Shown here: positions 25,601 through 34,616 of the stretch, in pieces
Position numbering within the stretch: position 1 is the first letter of the stretch
How the letters are laid out: every line of letters starts with the position of its first letter
Source: Aliiruegeria haliotis
GTDB taxonomy: Bacteria > Pseudomonadota > Alphaproteobacteria > Rhodobacterales > Rhodobacteraceae
Length of the DNA: 64,000 nt
NCBI RefSeq assembly: GCF_003003255.1
Contig: NZ_PVTD01000004.1
Span: 296,438 to 360,437 of the forward strand
Reading direction: 5' to 3'
The notes under the pieces: generated by a model
Database searches by the model: none
Seen by the model: the letters and a program-made list of their open reading frames with translations, nothing else
Told to the model about the DNA's origin: nothing
Program-made: the position numbers and the translations under genes

Positions 25601-26851
25601 TCACGAAGGAAGCACCAGGATGGCCCTGAAATCGTTGACATTGGTCAACGTCGGACCGGTGACGACCTGATCGCCCAGTGTCTCGAAGAAAGAGTGGGCG
25701 TCATTTTGCATCAGGGCGGCTTCGGGATCGAGCTTCGCCGCTGCGGCTTTCGACAAGGTTTCCGGCGACACCACGGCGCCCGCGACCTCTGCCGCACCAT
25801 CGACGCCGTCGGTGTCACAGGCGATTGCGTAAATCCCCGGCGCGCCGTCGAGGGCGAGCGCGAGCGCCAACGCATATTCCGCATTCGGTCCGCCGACGCC
25901 ATCGCCGGTCCGGGTCACCGTGAGTTCTCCGCCGGAGAGAAGGAGCATGGGGCGCGGCCCGCGCAGGCTCTTGGCAAGCTCGGCATGTTCTCTTGCAACC
26001 TCGCGCGCCTCCCCTTCGAGATCATCACCGAGCAGTCGGATATCGCAATCAGCCTCTTCCGCCCGCGCAGATGCTGCGAACAGCGACTGCGACGGCGCGG
26101 CAATGACCATGTTCTCCACCCGGGACAGGCGTTCATCGCCCGGAGGCACGACGCCGGTCCTGGCGGCAAGAACCTCCTGAACGGAGGCCGGGGCCGGGAT
26201 GCTCCACTGCGCAATGATTGCGCGGGCATCCTCGATCGTGCTGGCATCGCCTACCGTGGGGCCGGACCCGATGTAGGCCGGATCGTCTCCCGGCACGTCG
26301 GAAATCATGAGTGTCAGCATCTTTGCCGGGAAGGCCGCCGCTGCAAGTTGCCCGCCCTTCACCCGGGACAGGTGCTTGCGAAGGGTGTTCATCCGGTCAA
26401 TCGGCGCGCCGCAGGACAGTAGGGCCGCGTTCACGGCCTGCTTCTCTTCCAGAGTGATCCTGCCTGCCGGTTGCACCAGCAGCGCCGAGGCCCCGCCAGA
26501 GATCAGCGCGAGCACGAAATCGTCCTCGCCCAACCCCTCCAGCAAGTCCAGCATTCGCGCTGAAGCCTCCAAGCCAACCTGGTCGGGAACGGGATGCGCC
26601 GCCTCCACGATCTCGATCCCCTGGCAGGGGCGATCGTAACCATAGCGGGTAATCACCAATCCCTCGCACGGCCCCCATGCGCTTTCGACGGCCTCCGCCA
26701 TCCGCGCCGACGCCTTCCCTGCACCGATCACCACCACCCGACCGTTCGGTTTCTCCGGTAGCCGGGCCGGGATCATTGCCATCGGATCAGCCACTTCCAC
26801 CGCAATATCGAACAGATCGCGGAGAAAGCCCTCGGGATCGGAAATCTGCAT
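25601..26851 (-). CDS. Glycerate 2-kinase (DUF4147 / GckA-TtuD family)
   Basis: A 416-residue kinase that phosphorylates D-glycerate to 2-phosphoglycerate. The N-terminal domain shows VVVIGAGKASARMAEAVE and the Gly-rich LISGGASALLVQP; MNTLRKHLSRVKGGQLA is the conserved basic segment that meets the phosphates. The C-terminal domain has LLLSGGELTVT, GGPNAEYALALAL and CDTDGVDG, the full family set. ATG 26851 lies 20 bp after the ABC ATPase gene on the same strand, so it is the last gene of the LacI-controlled operon. A glycerate kinase placed behind a glycosidase and importer suggests that imported solute is cleaved to glycerate. Regulation is expected through the LacI-type repressor. Confidence 0.94.
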   Translation of the reverse strand: MQISDPEGFLRDLFDIAVEVADPMAMIPARLPEKPNGRVVVIGAGKASARMAEAVESAWGPCEGLVITRYGYDRPCQGIEIVEAAHPVPDQVGLEASARMLDLLEGLGEDDFVLALISGGASALLVQPAGRITLEEKQAVNAALLSCGAPIDRMNTLRKHLSRVKGGQLAAAAFPAKMLTLMISDVPGDDPAYIGSGPTVGDASTIEDARAIIAQWSIPAPASVQEVLAARTGVVPPGDERLSRVENMVIAAPSQSLFAASARAEEADCDIRLLGDDLEGEAREVAREHAELAKSLRGPRPMLLLSGGELTVTRTGDGVGGPNAEYALALALALDGAPGIYAIACDTDGVDGAAEVAGAVVSPETLSKAAAAKLDPEAALMQNDAHSFFETLGDQVVTGPTLTNVNDFRAILVLPS

Positions 26852-26871
26852 AGGTCTTCGCTGCGCCTCCC

Positions 26872-27924
26872 TCAGGCGGTTACGGCAAGACCGTCGGCAT
26901 CGAAGAACAACTGCCACTGCGGGTCGAAGACGAGACCCACCCTGTCGCCCGGCTTGTGAGGATCCTGCGACGATCCCCGGACGGTGATCTGCCCCAGCGG
27001 GCCACCGTCGATAATGACATAGGTGTCGGCGCCGAGGTATTCGACAACATCCACCGTGCCATCACAATTGCCTTCGCCCTCTTCTCCGAGAGAGATATGT
27101 TCCGGCCGTGCGCCAACGCTGACGGCATTTCCTGACAAGGCGTAGTCCCCTCCGCGACCACCTTCAAGGTTGAAACGTCCGTCGCCGGTCGTGCAGGGCA
27201 GGATGTTCATCTTCGGCGACCCGATGAACTGCGCCACGAAAAGGTTGGCAGGGCGTTCATACAGCTCCCGCGGGGTGCCGATCTGGGCGATGGTCCCGAA
27301 CTCCAGCACTACGATGCGATCTGCTAGTGTCATCGCCTCGATCTGGTCATGGGTGACGTAGATCATCGTTGTGTTCAGGTTCTGGCTGAGCTTTGCGATC
27401 TCGTAGCGCATTTCCACACGTAGCGCCGCGTCGAGGTTCGACAACGGCTCATCGAAAAGGAACGCCGTCGGGTCGCGCACGATCGACCGGCCAATGGCCA
27501 CCCGCTGGCGTTGCCCGCCGGAAAGATCCTTGGGACGGCGGTCGAGATAGGGTTCCAGTTTCAGGATCCGCGCGGCCTCGTTCACCTTGCTGTCGATTTC
27601 CGCCTTCGGCGCGCCGGCCGTCTTGAGCGAAAAGCCCATGTTCTGTGCAACCGACATGTGCGGGTAGAGCGCATAGGACTGGAACACCATCGACAGACCA
27701 CGCTTGGCAGGCGGGTGGTCGGTGACGTCGTTGCCGTCGATCAGGATCTGGCCGCGCGAGGTTTCCTCCAGGCCACCGATCATCCGCAGAAGGGTCGACT
27801 TTCCGCAGCCCGACGGGCCGACGAAGATAACGAACTCGCCATCCTGGATCTCCAGATCGACCCCCTTGATGACCTGCACATCGCCGTACCACTTTTCGAC
27901 GGCCCTGAGCGTGATGGCTCCCAT
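26872..27924 (-). CDS. Sugar ABC transporter ATP-binding protein (MalK/UgpC family)
   Basis: A 350-residue ATPase of the CUT1 importer class. Walker [10 protein letters not shown] is near residues 36-44, followed by the signature [13 protein letters not shown], Walker [13 protein letters not shown] and the switch [11 protein letters not shown]. The C-terminal regulatory TOBE/OB part ([29 protein letters not shown]) is complete. Start is ATG 27924, one base-pair gap from the hydrolase stop, so the genes are tightly coupled. It would power uptake together with the two permeases and the binding protein upstream in the operon. Confidence 0.95.
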   Translation of the reverse strand: MGAITLRAVEKWYGDVQVIKGVDLEIQDGEFVIFVGPSGCGKSTLLRMIGGLEETSRGQILIDGNDVTDHPPAKRGLSMVFQSYALYPHMSVAQNMGFSLKTAGAPKAEIDSKVNEAARILKLEPYLDRRPKDLSGGQRQRVAIGRSIVRDPTAFLFDEPLSNLDAALRVEMRYEIAKLSQNLNTTMIYVTHDQIEAMTLADRIVVLEFGTIAQIGTPRELYERPANLFVAQFIGSPKMNILPCTTGDGRFNLEGGRGGDYALSGNAVSVGARPEHISLGEEGEGNCDGTVDVVEYLGADTYVIIDGGPLGQITVRGSSQDPHKPGDRVGLVFDPQWQLFFDADGLAVTA

Positions 27925-27925
27925 A

Positions 27926-29182
27926 TCAAAACCCTCCCTTGGCTTGCGGCGAGGCGTAAGTGAGCCAGATAGCCGCGGTCCAGGTGAAATGTTGGCCGCC
28001 GGCGGGGGTACCGTCGACGGGGCTGAAGTACTCGGCAAAGCCGTGATCCGCGATCACGGCACGGGTTCCTTCGCGGATTTTCCGGGCGTGCTCGGCATAC
28101 CCCATCTCTGTCAGACCGGCGCCGATCTGGCTGTTGGCCATGCCCCAGACAGGACCGCGCCAGTAGCGGATGTGGTCGAAGCCCGGCCCGTCCGGATCAT
28201 AGGAGGGGATCGGGTATTTCACCGCCGCGAGAATCCGGTCGAGATGCGGCAGCATCCGCTGGTCGTCGATCCCCGCGTACCAGCAATAGAAGGACGCGCA
28301 GGAGAGCGTGCCCGTGAAGGCCCCCGTCCGCATGTTGAAGCTGTCATAATAGCCGCCATCCGGGTTCCAGAGCCGCCCGGCCCCTTCGACCATCGTGTCG
28401 ATCCAGCCATCGATCTCCGTCGTGTCCCGGCCAAAGGCATCGCCGATCCACTTCAGGTCCCGGTGCGCACGCAGGAGCATGAAGGTCATACCCGGATCCG
28501 CGATGCGCAGCGGCGAAGTCCGGTTGATGGTCTCGATATCCCAGCCGCAATCCCGGCTGAAATAGAGCAGCGCGAGGTATTGGTCGTATTGCTCCTTCGT
28601 GGGGCGCATGTCGTTGTCGACATGGCTGGTGTCACGGCGCTGGTAGGCGCCGACGCCGGAGGTGTCGACATTGCTCATGCCCTCGTCCCAGTCCGGCGCG
28701 TTGTCGCGGCCCGACTCCCAAGGGTGCGTGATGCAGCACATCCCGTCGTCAACCCGAGCCCTCATAAACCAGCGATGCCAGTTCAACAGCCCGTCGTACA
28801 TCGCCTCCAGCCGGGGGCGGCCGGCGACCATGTCTGCCGCGTACACCGCTCGCGCCATGGTGGCGGCGATGGGGGGCTGAGAGATGCCCGAGGTCGGCGG
28901 GTTGCCCCCGGCTCCCCAGACGTCTGGCCCGGGGAAATACTCCGGAACAACGCGATGGAAGATGATATGGGGCACCATCCCGTCGTCCCATTGCGAGGCC
29001 ATCAGGGTCTCAAGCTCGACCCAGGCCCGGTCAATATCGAAGGTGGAGAACCCCCAGGCCGCAAAGGCGCTGTCCCAGTTCCACTGGTAGGGATAGAGGC
29101 CCGAGGTGGGCACGGTATAGCCGCCCCGGTCGTTGTCGCGAAGGATCTGCCGGGCCTCTTCGTCGAGGTGTTCGTAGGTCAT
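27926..29182 (-). CDS. GH63-like glycoside hydrolase, probable glucosylglycerate/mannosylglycerate hydrolase
   Basis: A 418-residue cytoplasmic (no signal peptide) hydrolase with an (alpha/alpha)6 barrel look. Diagnostic stretches are [15 protein letters not shown] near residue 30, [10 protein letters not shown] near 101, [18 protein letters not shown] (residues 152-169, with Asp160 the candidate general acid), [10 protein letters not shown] and [22 protein letters not shown] (Glu384 the candidate base). These match the GH63 branch holding mannosylglycerate and glucosylglycerate hydrolases, and related trehalase/glucosidase proteins. The choice of glycosylglycerate as substrate rests on the co-operonic glycerate kinase. 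It is short for a GH63 enzyme but normal for that branch. Alternative: a general alpha-glucosidase for another solute. Confidence 0.82.
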   Translation of the reverse strand: MTYEHLDEEARQILRDNDRGGYTVPTSGLYPYQWNWDSAFAAWGFSTFDIDRAWVELETLMASQWDDGMVPHIIFHRVVPEYFPGPDVWGAGGNPPTSGISQPPIAATMARAVYAADMVAGRPRLEAMYDGLLNWHRWFMRARVDDGMCCITHPWESGRDNAPDWDEGMSNVDTSGVGAYQRRDTSHVDNDMRPTKEQYDQYLALLYFSRDCGWDIETINRTSPLRIADPGMTFMLLRAHRDLKWIGDAFGRDTTEIDGWIDTMVEGAGRLWNPDGGYYDSFNMRTGAFTGTLSCASFYCWYAGIDDQRMLPHLDRILAAVKYPIPSYDPDGPGFDHIRYWRGPVWGMANSQIGAGLTEMGYAEHARKIREGTRAVIADHGFAEYFSPVDGTPAGGQHFTWTAAIWLTYASPQAKGGF

Positions 29183-29363
29183 GTGAGGTGCGCTCGGATA
29201 GGTGTTGAGGTGATCTTGCAGGTTGCTCCGGGCAACAGGGGGCCGGTCTCGCCTGTGCCGTCCGCGGCCCAATCCGCGCCCGTTGGCGTCCCCGCCGATG
29301 GCGGCCCTGGGCTGCCCGCTGCTGCCATGACATCGGATCGGTTTCGGAAAAAGGTCATTGGCC

Positions 29364-30578
29364 CTACCCCTTGACCGATCCGGCAGTCAGGCCCTTGGTC
29401 ATGAACTTTTCCAACCCGAGGAAGAGCACCATGATGGGCACGGTCGCGATCACCGCGCCGGCCATCAGGTGTTGCCGTGGAACCTCCGAGGAGTTGAGCG
29501 ACGCAACCCCCCGTGTCAGCGTGAACTTGGAGGGATCATCCAGCAACATGAAGGCCAGCAGGAACTCGTTCCAGGCAATCATGAAGACATAGAGGGAGAC
29601 CGAGGCCAGCGCGGGCAGCGACAGTGGCAGGGTGATCTTCCAGATCACGGCCAACCGGCTGAGGCCATCCATCAGTCCCGCCTCCTCGACTTCGGCTGGC
29701 AACCCCCGGAAATAGCCCTGCAACATGTAGAGCGAAACGGGAATCGTCGTGACGGGATAGATCAGGACGAGGCCAAAGAGAGAGTTCCTGAGCCCGGTCA
29801 TCGAGAAGACGATGTAGATGGGCAAGGCGACGACGATCATCGGCACCATGTAGATCATCAGGATTGATCGGGAGAACGCCGCCGCGCCCCTGAACCGCAA
29901 CCGGGCGACGGCATAGGCGCCCGGCACTGAGAACAGCAGCGTCACGAAGACGGTGATCACCGAAACGATGAAGGACGTCCACAGGTAGGAGCCGAAATTG
30001 AAGTCCCGGAACAACTCGTGGTAGCTGCGGAAGAGCCCCCACCCCCGGCTCAGGTCCACGGTGAAATCAAGCGGATTCTGCAGCAGCGCCTGCTGCGATT
30101 TCAGCGAGGTCATGACCATCACGTAGAAAGGGATGACGACGATGGCGGTGAAGAAAACGTAGCCGAACCCGGTGAGGAAACGGATCACGATCTCCTCGAA
30201 CTCGTGCCTGTTCATCTCACCTGTCGGGTGTCCGCCAAGCATGGAATGCAACGGCCAGCCCGCGCCGATACCGATAAGGACCGCTGTGAGGATCTTGTGG
30301 ACGAAGGTCACGCCGTCGCCGGTCAGGACGGGACCGAAGTCGATCATCATCAACACGAAGGTCGCGACAGCGCCTCCGCCGATCAGCAGCCACTTATCCT
30401 TGACCCTGAGCGCGGCGGCGCCCAGTCCAGTCCCGATGAGGAGCGATCCGATGAGGCCCGGCCTGAATGCGGCGCCGGTGATGAAGGACATCATCACGGC
30501 CACGGTCGTGGCGATCACGAGAAGCCAGAGCAGGCCGATGACCGGGCCGACGATGTTTCCCTTGCGAAGAGCAGACAT
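29364..30578 (-). CDS. Carbohydrate ABC transporter permease (MalG-like) with N-terminal membrane extension
   Basis: A 404-residue inner-membrane permease. The canonical MalG-type unit begins near residue 130 (RFLTGFGYVFFTAIVVIPFYVMVMTSLKS) and carries the EAA coupling loop EVEEAGLMDGLSRLAVIWKITLPLSLPAL, ending near PGSVKG-type tail TKGLTAGSVKG. The first 125 residues are extra: about four hydrophobic segments (GPVIGLLWLLVIATTVAVMM, LIGSLLIGTGLGAAAL and two more) before the usual start. Typical MalG proteins are about 280 residues. ATG 30578 directly abuts the stop of the partner permease gene. Confidence 0.92.
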   Translation of the reverse strand: MSALRKGNIVGPVIGLLWLLVIATTVAVMMSFITGAAFRPGLIGSLLIGTGLGAAALRVKDKWLLIGGGAVATFVLMMIDFGPVLTGDGVTFVHKILTAVLIGIGAGWPLHSMLGGHPTGEMNRHEFEEIVIRFLTGFGYVFFTAIVVIPFYVMVMTSLKSQQALLQNPLDFTVDLSRGWGLFRSYHELFRDFNFGSYLWTSFIVSVITVFVTLLFSVPGAYAVARLRFRGAAAFSRSILMIYMVPMIVVALPIYIVFSMTGLRNSLFGLVLIYPVTTIPVSLYMLQGYFRGLPAEVEEAGLMDGLSRLAVIWKITLPLSLPALASVSLYVFMIAWNEFLLAFMLLDDPSKFTLTRGVASLNSSEVPRQHLMAGAVIATVPIMVLFLGLEKFMTKGLTAGSVKG

Positions 30579-31826
30579 TCAGAGGCCCTCCTCACGGCTG
30601 ATGAACTTGAAAAAAAAGATCGAGAACACGAGCAGGCAGCCGAAGACCACCACGGCAACCGCCGCTCCCGCGCCGATGTTGGAGACCGCGAAGGCCTGTT
30701 CGTAGACGTTCACCGTCAGCGTCCGGGTGCCCGCGTTGCCGCCCGTGAGCAGGAAGATGTCGTCGAACTTGTTGAAGGTCCAGATGAAGCGCAGAAGGAA
30801 GAGCACGCTCAGGATCCCCAGCAGCATCGGGAGGCTGAGATACCAGAATTTCTGGAACGGTGAGGCCCCGTCCATATCCGCCGCCTCGTACATGTCGCTG
30901 TCGATCGACTGCAACCGGGCGAGGATGAAGAGGAAACTGAGCGGAAAGTACCGCCAGATCTCAAAGATTGTCACCATGATCAACGCCAACGGTTTCTGAC
31001 CGAAGAAATTGATACCTTCGTCGGTCACGCCCATGCGGATCAGCAACTCGTTCGCCGAGCCGGAAGTCGGATCAAAAAGCGTGACCCAGGTGAAGGCCAC
31101 CGCGATCACGGGCGCCACGTAGGGAAAGAGGTAGAGCCCACGCAAGATCCCCTGCCCGCGAAACTCCTGATTCAGCAGCATGGCGGCGAACAGCCCGACA
31201 ACCAGGGCACCAATCGTCCCGAAGAGGGTGTAGAACATGGTTACGCCAAACACCGACCAGAACTCGGACCCGTCAAAGATGCGTGCGAAGTTCTCCAGAG
31301 TGAACTCGGAATTGGTCAGGATGAAATCGGCCGTGCCGGTGACAATCGGCTCGCTGTCCTTCGGGTCGCCGCCCCAGTCAAAAAACGCCTGGCCAACCTC
31401 GATCTCGATCTTCATCCGATTGTTGTACTTCGGATCGATGTCCCCGAAGTCGCAGAAAAAGGTCTGCCCGTTCAGCGCACAGCCCTCCGGGACCTCGCCG
31501 GTCAGGGTCAGGCCGGGAGGCCAGTCATCCTCCAGCGTCACGCCTTTGATGGCCTTGTCCTGGCTGGAATTCCGCAAACGGTATTCTATGGTCGCCGAAT
31601 CGCCGGCCGCAGCCGGTCTTCCGCGCACCTGTTCGCGCACCACGGGCACCGGGGGACGCAGGTCCGCGAGCCCGATCGGTTTGAACGAAATCCAGAAAAT
31701 CGACAGCAACGGCAGGATGATGACCATCGCCACGCTGAAAATCGTCGGGAACAGAAGTCCCCAGGCCAGACGCGCCTCGCGCTTTGCGAGCGGGCCTGTA
31801 CCTTTCGGAGGTACTGCGGTTGTCAT
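30579..31826 (-). CDS. Carbohydrate ABC transporter permease (MalF-like) with inserted DUF11-like domain
   Basis: A 415-residue inner-membrane permease. After membrane helix 1 (FPTIFSVAMVIILPLLSIFWISF) comes a periplasmic insertion of about 100 residues with Ig-like character: SATIEYRLRNSSQDKAIKGV, LEDDWPPGLTLTG and a Cys pair, CALNGQTFFCDFGDI, which follows the pattern of DUF11 repeats. The canonical permease resumes near residue 175 (TLENFARIFDGSEFWSVFGVT) and carries the EAA-type loop DMYEAADMDGASPFQKFWYLSLPML. ATG 31826 with GGAG 8 nt upstream is chosen over a GTG 12 bp earlier. The insert may help dock the binding protein. Confidence 0.92.
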   Translation of the reverse strand: MTTAVPPKGTGPLAKREARLAWGLLFPTIFSVAMVIILPLLSIFWISFKPIGLADLRPPVPVVREQVRGRPAAAGDSATIEYRLRNSSQDKAIKGVTLEDDWPPGLTLTGEVPEGCALNGQTFFCDFGDIDPKYNNRMKIEIEVGQAFFDWGGDPKDSEPIVTGTADFILTNSEFTLENFARIFDGSEFWSVFGVTMFYTLFGTIGALVVGLFAAMLLNQEFRGQGILRGLYLFPYVAPVIAVAFTWVTLFDPTSGSANELLIRMGVTDEGINFFGQKPLALIMVTIFEIWRYFPLSFLFILARLQSIDSDMYEAADMDGASPFQKFWYLSLPMLLGILSVLFLLRFIWTFNKFDDIFLLTGGNAGTRTLTVNVYEQAFAVSNIGAGAAVAVVVFGCLLVFSIFFFKFISREEGL

Positions 31827-31877
31827 TGTAGTCTCCACTGGTCGCCGGCCATCGGCGGTTCGACCGGTTCAGGAGGA

Positions 31878-31903
31878 CGGCCCCGGAGAGATCCCCGGGG
31901 CCG
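31878..31903 (-). promoter_or_regulatory. Intercistronic hairpin between binding protein and permease genes
   Basis: A perfect 9-bp GC stem (31878-31886 with 31895-31903) with an 8-nt loop lies 9 bp after the binding-protein stop. There is no T-run. Such hairpins often stabilise the upstream mRNA so that more binding protein than permease is made. Confidence 0.6.
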
Positions 31904-31911
31904 GTTGGTAC

Positions 31912-33258
31912 CTACTGGATCTTGGCCAGTTCTTCGTTGAGCGCGGCAACGGTCGCGGCGGCATCCCGCTCACCATCGGCGAATTCGCGGACCAGACGGT
32001 TGAAGACCTGCGCATTGATCATCTTCGAGGCCAATGCCAGCTGCCCCTCCTTGACACCCCAACGCTGGGCAACATCGAGCCCCCCGACGATCTCGTCGAT
32101 CATCTCCGGCGCATAAAGCTCGGAAAGCGGCGCCTTCCGGTCCACACCAACGTCCAGCTGGGCCCATTCCTCGGTGAACTTGGCGGGCTCGTCCGCGGTC
32201 CCCTTCCGAACCGGGAACTTGCCCTCCGGCGCGATTGCGAGGGTCTGCATGTACCCCTGATCCATGGAGTACTTGACGAAATCCATCGCCGCCTCGGTAT
32301 CCGCGTCGTTGGTAATGCCGAGGTAGCGGGTATCGCCCCATGCTGCGCCATCAGGGTTCGACGGCCCGGCAAAGGTCGTCACGATACCGGTCAGCGAGGC
32401 CAGTTCCGAGGATGTCGGGTCGTCGTTGATGGTCGGCGGGGCGCTGTCGCGCAGACCGGCCAGTTCGTCGAGGATGAACGGCGACCAGATGATCATCGCG
32501 GCCTTGCCGTCAAAATACATCTCCCGCGATTGCTTCCAGAACAACTCGCCTTTCGGAGAGGCCTCCATCAGTGCCTTGTAGAACTCCAGCACCTCGATGG
32601 TCTTGGCTTCGTCAAGCTCGGCAAACCCGTCTGCATTGACCGGTGAAACACCGTTGGCGAGGAACACATGCTCCAGCACCTGGCTCATGAATGCCTCGTC
32701 CACCTTGGTGGCGGCCACGAAGCCGTACATCTCCGGCGGATTGTGCAGTTTCTCGATCGCGGCGAGAACATTGGCGAAGGTGGTCGGCGGCTCCAGCCCG
32801 GCCTCTTCGAACTTGTCCTTGCGGTAGACGATCATCTGCGTCCAGCCATCCACCGGAACGGCAGCCACGCCGTCCTCGACAGCTGCCAGCGCAATGCCGC
32901 CCGGCGCAAAGGTGTCGCGCCCGAGCGCATCGAGCACCTCGGTCGCGGCGTCGGTATCGAGAATACCGGCTTCGGCCCACGGCAAGGCGTAGGACAGCGG
33001 GTGGTAGATGACGTCCGGCAGGTCGCCGGCTGCGAAGGCGGCCGTCGCGCGGGTGCCAAGGTCCTTTTCGGAGACCGGGATCACCTCGACCTCGATACCG
33101 GATTCGGCCGCGAAATCCTCGGCCATCTTCTGCTGCCTCTCCATGCGCGCAGGCTGGTCTTCTGTCGTCCAGAAGCGGATGCCATCGGCATTGGCAGCGA
33201 TCGCCGACATGGCAAGCGCAACGGCCGTTCCGGCCAGAAGTGTAGATTTCTTGAACAT
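31912..33258 (-). CDS. Extracellular solute-binding protein of the sugar ABC transporter
   Basis: A 448-residue periplasmic binding protein of family 1. Residues 1-24 form a signal peptide (LLAGTAVALAMSAIAANA, cleavage before DGIRFW). The mature protein starts IRFWTTEDQPARMERQQK and has the family pattern FAAGDLPDVIYHPLSYALPWAEAG, FDGKAAMIIWSPFIL and MDFVKYSMDQGYMQTLA. It has a strong GGAGG ribosome site 8 nt before ATG 33258. It follows the regulator gene by only 10 bp and precedes both permeases. Substrate is inferred from the operon, a glycosylglycerate or similar small glycoside. Confidence 0.95.
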   Translation of the reverse strand: MFKKSTLLAGTAVALAMSAIAANADGIRFWTTEDQPARMERQQKMAEDFAAESGIEVEVIPVSEKDLGTRATAAFAAGDLPDVIYHPLSYALPWAEAGILDTDAATEVLDALGRDTFAPGGIALAAVEDGVAAVPVDGWTQMIVYRKDKFEEAGLEPPTTFANVLAAIEKLHNPPEMYGFVAATKVDEAFMSQVLEHVFLANGVSPVNADGFAELDEAKTIEVLEFYKALMEASPKGELFWKQSREMYFDGKAAMIIWSPFILDELAGLRDSAPPTINDDPTSSELASLTGIVTTFAGPSNPDGAAWGDTRYLGITNDADTEAAMDFVKYSMDQGYMQTLAIAPEGKFPVRKGTADEPAKFTEEWAQLDVGVDRKAPLSELYAPEMIDEIVGGLDVAQRWGVKEGQLALASKMINAQVFNRLVREFADGERDAAATVAALNEELAKIQ

Positions 33259-33268
33259 CTGTTCCTCC

Positions 33269-34378
33269 CTAGTAATTCAGTGCTGATTTGACACGGCGGG
33301 CAACGTCCGCCGATGACAAGGCTGGCTGCCCGTGGGATCCACGGGCGAGAAAACGGGCGCGGACGGTTTCGCGCAGGGTCTCGGGGGCCTCTCCCTCGAT
33401 CCGGCGGATAAGGAGCTGCGCAAGGCGCTCGCCGGCGTGTTTCATGTCCACCGAGAAGGTGGAGAGTTTCGGCGATACCAGCCCGCCCTCCGGAATCCCG
33501 TCATAGGAGATCACTGAAAGGTCGTGGCCAATGGCCAGCCCAGCAAGATGCGCCGGCTCGTATGCACCGATCGCCGCGCGATCCACACAGAAAACGATGG
33601 CCGTGGGCGGTTCCGGCAGCGACAGCAGCGCCCGCGTGGCCTCGGCACCACTGGCCCGGCTCAGCGCATCGCGGCCCACCAGATCGGAATCGAACGGCAA
33701 TCCGCAACGCCGCAACCCTGCCTCGTACCCCTCCTGCCGGATCACCGAGAACGTGTATTCCCGGCTCCCGGGCACAAACCCGATCCGTCGGTGGCCGAGG
33801 CCGTGGAGTATGCGCACGGCTTCTTCCATCGCGGCTTCGCTCTCCACGTCGAACCAGGCGCATCCTTCTTCCTTGCGCGTGCGCCCGAAGAGGACGAAGG
33901 GCACGCCTTCGGCACGCAGGAACTCGGCCCGGGCATCAACCATATACGTTCGCGGCAGGATGAATCCGTCTGCCTTGTGTTCGGCCACGAGCTTTGCCAG
34001 CAATCGCTGCGTGTCCTCGTCGGAGGAGGCGGTGGCCATGGTCATGGTCCAGTCCGCGGCAGAAGCGGCCTCGCTGATCCCGGACAGGAAATCCTGAAGG
34101 AAAGGCCGGTGGCCGTCATGCTGGTTCAGTTGCAGGACAAGGCCGACGGACCGAACCTTGCCGGTGCGGATCGCCTGAGCGTGGCTCAGGGGGCGATATC
34201 CCATCGCCTCCGCCGCATGCAGAACCCGATTCCGGGTGCTTTCGGAGATGTCCGCATAGCCGTTCAGCGCCCGCGAAACCGTGCCCTTCGTCAGGCCAAG
34301 TTCCTGAGCCACATCGGAAATAGTGACACGGGGCCGCCTTGGGCCTCCGGCAGTCTTTCCCGCAGCTGGTTGCGCCAT
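33269..34378 (-). CDS. LacI family transcriptional regulator of the glycosylglycerate-type operon
   Basis: A 369-residue repressor-type protein. The DNA-binding part at about residues 17-70 reads TISDVAQELGLTKGTVSRAL with the hinge ISESTRNRVLHAAEAMGYRP, both typical of LacI. The effector domain, similar to periplasmic binding proteins, follows (VGLVLQLNQHDG; GHRRIGFVPGSREY; VISYDGIPEGGLVSPKLSTF). ATG 34378 is about 30 bp from a perfect 16-bp palindrome, so it probably controls its own operon. It is the first gene of the seven-gene leftward unit. The in-frame extension upstream of 34378 has no family similarity. Confidence 0.95.
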   Translation of the reverse strand: MAQPAAGKTAGGPRRPRVTISDVAQELGLTKGTVSRALNGYADISESTRNRVLHAAEAMGYRPLSHAQAIRTGKVRSVGLVLQLNQHDGHRPFLQDFLSGISEAASAADWTMTMATASSDEDTQRLLAKLVAEHKADGFILPRTYMVDARAEFLRAEGVPFVLFGRTRKEEGCAWFDVESEAAMEEAVRILHGLGHRRIGFVPGSREYTFSVIRQEGYEAGLRRCGLPFDSDLVGRDALSRASGAEATRALLSLPEPPTAIVFCVDRAAIGAYEPAHLAGLAIGHDLSVISYDGIPEGGLVSPKLSTFSVDMKHAGERLAQLLIRRIEGEAPETLRETVRARFLARGSHGQPALSSADVARRVKSALNY

Positions 34379-34407
34379 AGAATCTCTCCCTGCCGCCACT
34401 GAAAGAC

Positions 34408-34423
34408 CCGAAACCGGTTTCGG
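34408..34423 (-). promoter_or_regulatory. LacI-type operator, perfect 16-bp palindrome
   Basis: CCGAAACCGGTTTCGG is a perfect inverted repeat with a central CCGG or CG, the form expected of LacI family operators. It lies 30 bp before the regulator start. The half CCGGTTTCGG recurs at 34551-34560, and CGGTTTCGG at 29339-29347 in front of the hydrolase gene. Confidence 0.75.
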
Positions 34424-34550
34424 CAATAGAAAACTGAAAAAAGTTCTCCATCGCCAGGTGCCGGCATAACCTGTTGAAAGAAAACATGTGGGGTTTTCCG
34501 ACCCGAAAGCCGCTGGACAGCGAATTCTGCCCGTCGCGAAGAAATCCGCA

Positions 34551-34560
34551 CCGGTTTCGG
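34551..34560 (-). promoter_or_regulatory. Second LacI-type operator half-site
   Basis: CCGGTTTCGG matches the right ten bases of the 34408-34423 palindrome exactly, 143 bp further upstream. The left half is degenerate. It could support DNA looping by a LacI tetramer or be a weaker auxiliary site. Confidence 0.35.
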
Positions 34561-34616
34561 ACGAATCATGCCCCTGGAAGCAAAGGCGCTTTCGTCCGGG
34601 ATTGCCCTGTGGCCGC

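Noticed and set aside
33524..34402. A 292-codon plus-strand frame over the LacI regulator
   Set aside because: Antisense to a clear LacI protein and reaching into its operator region; no motif.
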